Assembly: GCA_016185865.1 (NCBI GenBank)
Contig: JACPMU010000078.1
Span: 1 to 6,087, forward strand
Direction of reading: 5' to 3'
Length of the DNA: 6,087 bases
Source: Candidatus Woesearchaeota archaeon
GTDB lineage: Archaea > Nanobdellota > Nanobdellia > Woesearchaeales > GW2011-AR4
Below, in pieces: positions 1 to 5,422 of the stretch (positions within the stretch are counted from its first letter, which is position 1; every line of letters begins with the position of its first letter). The notes under the pieces were generated by a model. That model saw only the letters and a program-made list of their open reading frames with translations. It was not told the origin of the DNA and ran no database searches. A program made the position numbers and the translations under genes.

Positions 1-131
1 AGCTCTGCTGCTGCCCTGCTACAATCTGAAACATTTTTAACAATACTGGCAGTTGTACATGCAGCCAAATTTAAGGCAATCAAAAATGTAGCCGCAGCAT
101 TTCTTATTTTTCTCGAGGTGAACGTTTTCAT
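1..131 (-). CDS. Predicted lipoprotein or signal-anchored protein, N-terminal part (runs off the left edge)
   Basis: An open frame starts with ATG at 131-129 and stays open to the window edge, giving 43 complete codons. The start lies one base after the guaA stop (TGA-A-ATG), so it is probably the next gene of the same transcript and translationally coupled. A weak Shine-Dalgarno-like GAGTGA lies just upstream. The visible protein has a basic n-region (K2, R7, K8, R10), a hydrophobic stretch at about residues 12-24, and the sequence LAAC at 22-25. This matches a lipobox of the L-A-[AG]-C kind, predicting Cys25 as the lipidated first residue of the mature protein. There is no twin-arginine pair, so Sec export is more likely than Tat. 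A plain signal peptide or a single membrane anchor are alternatives. I do not recognise the family, and the function cannot be inferred from this fragment. That it is a gene rests on open frame, tight spacing and signal-like composition. Confidence 0.62.
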   Translation of the reverse strand, partial: MKTFTSRKIRNAAATFLIALNLAACTTASIVKNVSDCSRAAAE

Positions 132-132
132 T

Positions 133-1671
133 TCACTCATACTCAATCGTTGCAGGAGGCTTTTGGGAAACGTCATACAAAACCCTGTTGACTCCCCTAA
201 CCTCGTTTATTATTCTGGTAGAAATTTTTTCCAGCAATTCGTATGGCAGCTTTGCCCAGTCTGCTGTCATTGCGTCAATGCTTGTGACTGCCCTTAAGGA
301 GATAACATATTCATAAGTTCTTGCATCGCCCATAACTCCAACTGCCTTGACCGGCAGCAAGGCTGCAAATGCCTGCCATGTCTTGCCGTAATAGCCTGAT
401 TTTTTCAGCTCATCAATGAAAATGTGGTCTGACTCTTTCAAAATCCTCAGTCTTTCCTCTGTGATTTCACCCAGAATCCTTATTGCAAGCCCTGGGCCTG
501 GGAACGGGTGCCTGTTCAGGATTTCAGTGGGAATTCTGAATTCTTTGCCGAGCTTTCTTACCTCATCCTTGTAGAACTCCTTCAGCGGCTCAATCACTTT
601 CAGTTTCATCTTTTCAGGCAAAGTTACATTGTGGTGGGATTTTATTTTTGAAGCGTATTTGCTTGGCTGCGCGCTCTCAATCCTGTCAGGATAAATAGTT
701 CCTTGCCCGAGGAATTTTATGCCCTTGTGCTTTTTTTCCAGCTCAATCACCTTGCTTTCAAAAACCTCAATAAAAGTATGCCCGATTATTTTCCTTTTTT
801 CTTCAGGATCTGTTATTCCGCTCAATTTTTCAAGAAAGATGTGTGAAGCGTCAACAAAGTAAAAATGCCTGAATTTCAGCTTTTTCTCAAAGAAATTTTT
901 TACTTCATCTGCCTCGTCCTTTCTTATCAACCCATGGTCGACAAAAACGCAGTAAAGCCTGCTTCCTATGGCCTTGTGCAGCAAGGTTGCCGCAACTGTG
1001 CTGTCTACTCCTCCTGAAACTCCCATGATGACTGAATTTTTTCCGACTTCTTTTTTTATTTCCTTTATCAGCTTTTTTGAAACGCTTTTGATATGCCAGT
1101 CTTTCTTTGCCTTGCATATGCCAAAAACAAAATTTTTCAGGATTTCATTTCCTTTTGGGGTATGGGCAACTTCCGCATGAAACTGGATTCCGTATATTTT
1201 TCTTTCATTGTTTTCAAAGGCTGCAATCGGGCAGGTGTCTGTTGACGCAAGCACTTCAAAATCCTTTGGCAGTTTTGCAACCAGGTCCCCATGCGACATC
1301 CAAACCTGCTCTTTTTTTGACAATCCCTTCAGCAATTTGCCGTTTTTTTTGACATGAATCTCTTTTTTGCCGAATTCCTTTAATTTTCCCGCAAGAACCT
1401 CCCCATTGACAAATTTTCCTATCAATTGCAGCCCATAGCAAATTCCTAGAATTGGGATTCCAAGCCCAAGAATTTTCCTGTCCATTAAGGGCGCATTATG
1501 CTCGTATACGCTTGCAGGCCCTCCGGAAAGTATTATCCCATCAGGCTTAAGTTTTCCGATTTCCTTTAAAGATACATCGCAGGGCAAAATTTCAGAATAA
1601 ACTCCAAATTCTCTGATTCTGCGTGCAATTAAATGTACATACTGCGCGCCGAAGTTAAGGACTAGTATCAT
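133..1671 (-). CDS. guaA: GMP synthase (glutamine-hydrolysing), single-chain form
   Basis: Converts XMP, ATP and glutamine to GMP, AMP, PPi and glutamate; last step of the GMP branch, cytoplasmic. The 512-residue length is normal for the fused enzyme. Residues 1 to about 185 form the class I glutamine amidotransferase domain, with nucleophile Cys78 in GICYGLQ and the His165/Glu167 pair in QFHAEV; the usual Pro between them is Ala166. The ATP pyrophosphatase domain follows, with its PP-loop SGGVDST at 219-225 and the XMP/ATP lid region GQGTIYPDRIES (322-333) through SHHNV (345-349). The C-terminal dimerisation domain contains NRHPFPGPGLAIR (386-398) and ends KPPATIEYE, the family's typical terminus. 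The ATG start gives the correct N-terminus (MILVLNFGAQ). It lies one base after the stop of the upstream purP paralog (TAA-A-ATG) with no strong Shine-Dalgarno, so coupled translation from the purP transcript is likely. Many archaea encode the two activities on separate genes; the fused form here is bacterial or eukaryotic in style. All key residues are present, so it should be active. Confidence 0.97.
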   Translation of the reverse strand: MILVLNFGAQYVHLIARRIREFGVYSEILPCDVSLKEIGKLKPDGIILSGGPASVYEHNAPLMDRKILGLGIPILGICYGLQLIGKFVNGEVLAGKLKEFGKKEIHVKKNGKLLKGLSKKEQVWMSHGDLVAKLPKDFEVLASTDTCPIAAFENNERKIYGIQFHAEVAHTPKGNEILKNFVFGICKAKKDWHIKSVSKKLIKEIKKEVGKNSVIMGVSGGVDSTVAATLLHKAIGSRLYCVFVDHGLIRKDEADEVKNFFEKKLKFRHFYFVDASHIFLEKLSGITDPEEKRKIIGHTFIEVFESKVIELEKKHKGIKFLGQGTIYPDRIESAQPSKYASKIKSHHNVTLPEKMKLKVIEPLKEFYKDEVRKLGKEFRIPTEILNRHPFPGPGLAIRILGEITEERLRILKESDHIFIDELKKSGYYGKTWQAFAALLPVKAVGVMGDARTYEYVISLRAVTSIDAMTADWAKLPYELLEKISTRIINEVRGVNRVLYDVSQKPPATIEYE

Positions 1672-1672
1672 T

Positions 1673-2800
1673 TTAAGTGCATATCATATCCAGCTTGCCC
1701 ATTTCAAGCGCTTTTTTTATCTCCAATCCTATTCTTTCGCCATAGCTGATTGAGTAGCCGTAAAGATAGCCAGAGTAAGGAGTGAATAAAGTTCCTGGTG
1801 AGCCTGGAATTCGCATGCTGACATCAAAAATAACAATGTCTTCCTTTCCTTCTTCTGCAACAACAGCTCCTTGGAGCGCAAATGGGCCGATAATTCCAAC
1901 AGGATGGTGCTTTTTGGCTGCAGCAACAAACCTCTCTCCAAGCTCAAATGCCTTTTCAAGCAAGGATTCTTTTACAGTAACATTGTAATGTCCTGTTTCA
2001 ATGTATTTCGGCTTTACATGGCTTAAAACTTCCAGCTGCTCTGCTGCAGGCAGCCTTAAAATTCCATCCAAGTTTGTCTGCCTTCTTGTATCTGTTCCCA
2101 TCAGCTCTAGCTCATCGTTTAACGGGCTGTAGAAAAAGTTGAAATTGACATGGGCGCCAATGACATATTCCTCAATAACTGCCTTGCTCAAGTCCTTCTT
2201 TGTTATTATTTTTTTATTTATCAATTCTGCTGATTTTTCCCTGTAATCCCTGTAGCTTGAGCAAAGGAAGAATGCTCTTTCGTATCCTCTTTTTGCCTCT
2301 GCAACTTTTACAATAACAAGCCTGTCAATTTTTTTAGCGTCCTTGAATATTTTCGGAGTTCTAATGCCTACTTTTTCAAGCAGAAAATACTGGTTTTTTG
2401 GCACATCCCTTTCCTCCAGTTTTACCATATCCCTTGTGCCGTAGATTGGCACCATAAACTTATTTTCTATATCCTTATAGTTGCAGTAAACCCAGAAGTA
2501 CCTGTTGTGGACAAAGATTGTGTTTCTTTTTCTTAATTCATCCTGAATATTTTTTTTTGTTATGTCAGAAAACTTGTTTACAACAATAACATCATCAACA
2601 AAGCCGATGCCTTCCCTTCTCTTGTAGTATTTTGCGTATGTTTTTTCCCTTCCCTTTTGCGCAACAACAATTGTCTTGAAGCCATGCGAATGCGCTCCCC
2701 TGCACACATCAAGCGCAGAGTGGCCTCCTAATACACCTATGGTTATGTTTTTATGATTGTAATTTTCCAATATTTTTGAAATTTGTTTTTGCGTTATCAT
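1673..2800 (-). CDS. purP: PurP-family ATP-grasp protein, divergent full-length paralog
   Basis: Member of the archaeal PurP family (DUF1246 N-terminal, DUF1297 C-terminal, ATP-grasp fold), whose characterised member makes FAICAR from AICAR, formate and ATP. I place the start at the ATG at 2800 (375 residues, beginning MITQKQISKILENYN), because this matches the N-terminus I recall for Methanocaldococcus PurP; an in-frame TTG at 2833 would add 11 residues but lies in the promoter-like repeats. Visible elements are GGHSALDVCRGA (25-36, His27 conserved), VIVK (162-165), the hinge EEYV (210-213), GTDTRRQTNLDG (235-246), GHYNVTVKESLLE (270-282), GPFALQ (305-310) and FDVSMRIPGSPG (325-336). Gln310 and Asp326 sit where the family has its metal ligands. 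At two positions believed to contact AICAR the residues differ: Tyr101 replaces the Ser of PHGSF and His271 replaces the Asn of GNIPVV. The glycine-rich loop is also altered (EAKRGYERA). It may be a second FAICAR synthetase or act on a related substrate. Its stop is one base from guaA, so it leads a purP-guaA transcript. Confidence 0.88.
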   Translation of the reverse strand: MITQKQISKILENYNHKNITIGVLGGHSALDVCRGAHSHGFKTIVVAQKGREKTYAKYYKRREGIGFVDDVIVVNKFSDITKKNIQDELRKRNTIFVHNRYFWVYCNYKDIENKFMVPIYGTRDMVKLEERDVPKNQYFLLEKVGIRTPKIFKDAKKIDRLVIVKVAEAKRGYERAFFLCSSYRDYREKSAELINKKIITKKDLSKAVIEEYVIGAHVNFNFFYSPLNDELELMGTDTRRQTNLDGILRLPAAEQLEVLSHVKPKYIETGHYNVTVKESLLEKAFELGERFVAAAKKHHPVGIIGPFALQGAVVAEEGKEDIVIFDVSMRIPGSPGTLFTPYSGYLYGYSISYGERIGLEIKKALEMGKLDMICT

Positions 2801-2888
2801 TTTATTGGTTTTTTTGATATTATTAATTATCAATTGATATTAAATATTATCAATTATCGTTAATATGCTTTATTTCTTTTATTTTTGA
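2801..2888 (-). promoter_or_regulatory. Very AT-rich gap: probable promoter region of the purP paralog-guaA operon
   Basis: These 88 bases contain about 12 G or C (about 14%), far below the flanking genes. They separate the stop of the secreted-protein gene from the ATG of the purP paralog at 2800. On the minus strand a TATA-like TTAATAAT (2826-2819) sits about 26-19 bases before the ATG, the spacing expected for a leaderless archaeal transcript; a second AT block (TTTAATAT, 2844-2837) lies further upstream. No Shine-Dalgarno is visible before the ATG, which also fits leaderless expression. No hairpin followed by a T-run is seen for ending the upstream transcript, so read-through from upstream is also possible. 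Confidence 0.5.
2826..2855. repeat. Direct 10-base repeat and 8-base inverted repeat, candidate operator
   Basis: ATTATCAATT occurs at 2826-2835 and again at 2846-2855, 20 bases apart start to start (about two helical turns). In the same stretch AATTGATA (2832-2839) is a perfect inverted copy of TATCAATT (2848-2855) with an 8-base spacer, and TATCAATTGATA (2828-2839) is itself a 12-base palindrome. The block lies directly upstream of the TATA-like element of the purP paralog, overlapping where BRE and activator or repressor sites would be. AT-rich DNA produces such symmetry by chance fairly easily, so an operator role is an inference. Confidence 0.5.
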
Positions 2889-4361
2889 TTATCCTTTTTG
2901 TTTAAATAAAGATAAAAACCATGAAATAAATCTGCTTATTACGTTTGATTTTTCTGCTTGTTTTTGTTCTTGTTTTGATTGAACACTTGTAATTTTTTCA
3001 GTAGGTTCTTTTTGTTCATCAATAATTTCTTGTTCTTTTTTAACTTCAGTTTTAATATCTAAAGGCTCTTTAGACTCATTTTTTTGAGTTGGTTCTTTTT
3101 TCATTTCTTCTACTTTTATAGGTACTTCTTCATCTCCTACAAATTCAAATATGTACTCGTTCCCCTGAAATTTATAATTTTCATAATTAGCTAAAACCTC
3201 TGCTGCTTTTTTTGTACCAATATCACTATAACCAGCAATAATTAAATGGAAAAAATCGCCATTTTTGTATAATTTGATATAACTCTTACCTCTTTGAAAA
3301 TCTTTATCACATGGTTTTGGATTATTCATTATTTTGGCGCTGATTTCATTAACACAAGGATTTCCAATAGAAACAATATTTTGATTTAAATCTTTTATTT
3401 CGCTTGCTAATTTATTTTTAATATTAATATCCATACCTAAACTTGATAAAGAAGATACTATATATGTTTGTGCTAATACATTTGAAGATGATGATTTATC
3501 ACCAACAACTGTTGTCACATATAATTTGCCTTCTTTTATAAGAAGGTTAGGATAATCGGACAAGCCATTATTTTCGCTTGCAATACATTTCCCATTAAAA
3601 CATTTAAGGCTGCTGCATTCTTCATTGCAGTCACACTCCTCATTTATGTTTTTTGGGGTTTTTTCACAATAAGGATTTGTAAAATAATCACATCCACTAG
3701 TTTCTGGGCATTGTTCTATGCATCTGCTGCTGTCGCACATATAACCTCGGTCACATTTATAACCGCACATTCTGCAATTTTCTTTATCATACTTTAAATC
3801 AACTTTTTTACCGCTGCAGCAACTATCTTCTTCACAATTTTCTCCGTAATCGCAAACACCATTGCCACAAAATGGAAGTACGGAACCATCGATTGATATA
3901 TCTACAATGTGGTAAGCTTCATAACCAAGATGGCAGAATGCTCTATTATCACAAAAATCAAACTCGATGTGGTTTATTTTCATTGAATATTGCTCATCTA
4001 ATTGGAAGGTTAAATCCGTATACATCTTTTTTGTAGGAATACCATTTATTCTAAAGGTACAGTATCTCTCGTAGGAATTACAACTAATTAAATCAAATGC
4101 ATACTTCTTTAGATTATTTAAATTGATACCCTTGTAATCATTGTAGTAAGGTCCACCGACTTTCATTGTCATTTTATACCCGCCTGACACTTTTGCATAA
4201 TCTAAATTGGAGAAGTAATTACGGTCTTTAAGGTACCCATCTCTATATTCTCTATCAAAATCTAAATTATCTTCATTATAAACTTTAGCTAATTGCGCAT
4301 TAACTAGAAAAATGTTTAATATAAAAATTACTATAACAAAGACTACTTTTTTCATTTTCAT
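2889..4361 (-). CDS. Secreted Cys-rich protein with an S-layer-like C-terminal domain, function unknown
   Basis: This 490-residue protein has an N-terminal signal peptide (KMKK, then a hydrophobic core to about residue 20, with likely cleavage near VNAQ, 20-23). Residues about 24-160 form a domain I do not recognise, with four Cys (94, 101, 137, 143). Residues 165-259 hold 18 Cys and open with CGNGVCDYGENC, a pattern common in secreted archaeal proteins; disulfides or metal binding are likely. Residues about 269-408 resemble the archaeal S-layer C-terminal type of domain: VVGDKSSSSNVLAQTYIV, then IGNPCVNEISAKIM, then LIIAGYSDIGTKKAAEVLANYENY. A Lys/Glu-rich, low-complexity linker with three KEP units follows (about 412-472), and the protein ends in a short amphipathic tail (ISRFISWFLSLFKQKG). 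Expected location is the cell surface. The ATG overlaps the upstream purP stop (ATGA). A second ATG two codons on (4355) has AGGATGA at better Shine-Dalgarno spacing. Its GC is lower than that of its neighbours (about 23% in sampled stretches against 40-45%), suggesting acquisition or fast evolution. Confidence 0.85.
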   Translation of the reverse strand: MKMKKVVFVIVIFILNIFLVNAQLAKVYNEDNLDFDREYRDGYLKDRNYFSNLDYAKVSGGYKMTMKVGGPYYNDYKGINLNNLKKYAFDLISCNSYERYCTFRINGIPTKKMYTDLTFQLDEQYSMKINHIEFDFCDNRAFCHLGYEAYHIVDISIDGSVLPFCGNGVCDYGENCEEDSCCSGKKVDLKYDKENCRMCGYKCDRGYMCDSSRCIEQCPETSGCDYFTNPYCEKTPKNINEECDCNEECSSLKCFNGKCIASENNGLSDYPNLLIKEGKLYVTTVVGDKSSSSNVLAQTYIVSSLSSLGMDINIKNKLASEIKDLNQNIVSIGNPCVNEISAKIMNNPKPCDKDFQRGKSYIKLYKNGDFFHLIIAGYSDIGTKKAAEVLANYENYKFQGNEYIFEFVGDEEVPIKVEEMKKEPTQKNESKEPLDIKTEVKKEQEIIDEQKEPTEKITSVQSKQEQKQAEKSNVISRFISWFLSLFKQKG

Positions 4362-5290
4362 CCTAATATTTTTTTCATCTGATTATTTTTAATAGCATTT
4401 TTTATTTCAATGGCAATCCTTCTGCCTGTTGACATCGGCATGTTGTACTTGAGCCATGTGTATGGGGAGCCTTCAATGAAAGGGTTTGTTCCCGCTACAA
4501 TTCTTGCTGATATTTCAAAAACATAAATTTCCTCTTCAGGAGTCAAAATTGTTTCTAAACAGAACGGGCCAAATAATCCAGGAGGAGCAAGTTTCTTTGA
4601 AACCTCAACAACTTTCTCTCCCATATCTATCAGCCTTGGCAAGAATGATTCACGGACAACAACAGGTATGTTGCCCACAATCACGTAGCTTGGATCAATC
4701 TTAGGCAATACTATCTGGTCTCTTGCGGATATCCTTCCCAAAGAGTCAACGTTGCTTTCTATGTATTCCTGTATTATGTACTTCCTTAGCCTGTAAGGCT
4801 TTATTTTTTTATTGAAGTCCTTTTCATTCTTTGCAAGAAAATAGCCCTTGCCTCCTTCAGCTCCCATAAACTTGACAATGACAAGCCTGTCAATGTCTTT
4901 TGGCCTGTCAAAAAGCATTGGGACTTTTAGCCCTGCATTCTTGAGCCACTGCTTTTCCAGATGCCTGTCTGATTCCCATTTCAAAATCTTCTTGTTGCCG
5001 TAATAAAGAACCCTGAGCTTTTCAACTTCCTCATATCCCATGTAAGTCACAAAAGAGCCGTGCGGGATTATTATTGCATTTTTTTTGATAAGCTCGTTTT
5101 GTATCTTTGGAAAGTCCTTGTAGGAATTGACGCTTATTATTTCATCTGCAGAATTAAACATTTTGTAAGGCCTTTCAGAGCCTTTTTTGCACACAGCAAT
5201 TGTCTTGAAGTCTTCATCGTGCGCTCCCTTGAATATCTGCAGCCCAGAATGAGATCCTATTGTTGCTATCCTGTATTTGAGTTGCGCCAT
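4358..5290 (-). CDS. purP: Canonical-type PurP (formate-dependent FAICAR synthetase) with an internal deletion
   Basis: This 310-residue protein is closest to the characterised methanogen PurP, which makes FAICAR from AICAR, formate and ATP (about 361 residues). Canonical elements are GSHSGLQIFKGAH (12-24, His14), PHGSFVTYMG (76-85, Ser79), VIVKFMGAEGGKGYFL (137-152), GNIPVVVRESFLP (206-218, Asn207), GPFCLE (241-246) and FEISARIVAGTNPF (258-271). The expected AICAR contacts (His14, Ser79, Asn207) and metal ligands (Glu246, Glu259) are therefore all kept. Two parts are shorter than usual: the N-terminus by about a dozen residues, and the middle, where QEYIE runs straight into SNVDSLGRISARDQ. 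Aligned with the paralog at 1673-2800, about 27 residues (the FYSPL...ELLG.D.R strand pair) are missing between Ile177 and Glu178, at about 4759/4760, with the frame intact. ATP binding may be affected. The ATG at 5290 is supported by a TATA box at leaderless distance. Its stop overlaps the start of the secreted-protein gene, so the two share a transcript. Confidence 0.88.
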   Translation of the reverse strand: MAQLKYRIATIGSHSGLQIFKGAHDEDFKTIAVCKKGSERPYKMFNSADEIISVNSYKDFPKIQNELIKKNAIIIPHGSFVTYMGYEEVEKLRVLYYGNKKILKWESDRHLEKQWLKNAGLKVPMLFDRPKDIDRLVIVKFMGAEGGKGYFLAKNEKDFNKKIKPYRLRKYIIQEYIESNVDSLGRISARDQIVLPKIDPSYVIVGNIPVVVRESFLPRLIDMGEKVVEVSKKLAPPGLFGPFCLETILTPEEEIYVFEISARIVAGTNPFIEGSPYTWLKYNMPMSTGRRIAIEIKNAIKNNQMKKILG

Positions 5291-5311
5291 ATCATAGGAT
5301 AGAGCTTTATG

Positions 5312-5326
5312 TATATAAATTTTACT
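5312..5326 (-). promoter_or_regulatory. BRE/TATA core promoter of canonical purP
   Basis: On the minus strand AGTAAAATTTATATA reads as a purine/A-rich BRE followed by a TATA box (TTTATATA, 5319-5312) lying 29 to 22 bases before the ATG at 5290. Archaeal transcription usually starts about 25-27 bases after the TATA centre, which puts the start at or within a base or two of the ATG, meaning a leaderless mRNA. Confidence 0.72.
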
Positions 5327-5339
5327 ACCCAGAGGATAA

Positions 5340-5363
5340 ACAATATGGTTATTTACAATATGG
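5340..5363. repeat. Paired 9-base direct repeat, candidate regulator site
   Basis: ACAATATGG occurs at 5340-5348 and 5355-5363, separated by TTATTT, giving a 15-base period. The pair sits upstream of both core promoters in the purP-purA intergenic region, where an activator or repressor of purine genes could bind. Two exact 9-base copies in such a short region are suggestive, but AT richness weakens the case. The motif is not the same as the repeat before the purP paralog at 2826-2855. Confidence 0.45.
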
Positions 5364-5385
5364 AAAATAATCTAAATTAAGCACC

Positions 5386-5399
5386 ACAAACTTTAAATA
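5386..5399 (+). promoter_or_regulatory. BRE/TATA core promoter of purA
   Basis: TTTAAATA at 5392-5399, preceded by ACAAAC (BRE-like, 5386-5391), is centred about 27 bases before the purA ATG at 5423. This is the same leaderless geometry as in the divergent purP promoter, and it supports the chosen purA start. Confidence 0.68.
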
Positions 5400-5422
5400 A
5401 AAATTACCTTTTCGCATTGATT

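Larger units (their letters stand above)
5291..5422. promoter_or_regulatory. Divergent intergenic region between canonical purP and purA
   Basis: These 132 bases have about 23% GC and no supportable gene. They contain two outward-facing archaeal core promoters, one near each end, and between them a spaced 9-base direct repeat. The arrangement lets one regulator act on IMP synthesis (purP) and IMP use (purA) together. No Shine-Dalgarno is visible before either start, in line with leaderless transcripts. Confidence 0.7.

Noticed and set aside
1343..1350. An eight-T run in guaA as a possible slippage site
   Set aside because: The reading frame is intact through it and long A/T runs are common throughout this AT-rich sequence.
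905..1441. Several open frames of 60-80 codons on both strands inside guaA
   Set aside because: They overlap a certain guaA gene fully, have no recognisable domains, and follow from its codon pattern.
1729..1988. Open frames inside the purP paralog, one per strand
   Set aside because: Both are out of frame within conserved PurP sequence and have no start signals or recognisable domains.
2801..2833. An upstream in-frame TTG start for the purP paralog, adding 11 residues
   Set aside because: The added stretch lies in 14% GC DNA with repeats and a TATA-like element, and the ATG at 2800 gives an N-terminus that lines up with the known PurP start.
2801..2888. Intrinsic terminator for the secreted-protein gene formed by the AATTGATA/TATCAATT stem
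   Set aside because: The stem is nearly all A-U and is followed on the minus strand by A-rich and not U-rich sequence, so it does not look like a terminator.
4757..4762. Frameshift or pseudogene as explanation for the short canonical purP
   Set aside because: The frame is continuous across the junction, the loss is a multiple of three, and conserved motifs continue to the end of the protein.
4486..5302. Two plus-strand open frames antisense to canonical purP
   Set aside because: They lie opposite conserved PurP motifs and show no protein-like features; the second also ends inside the purP promoter region.
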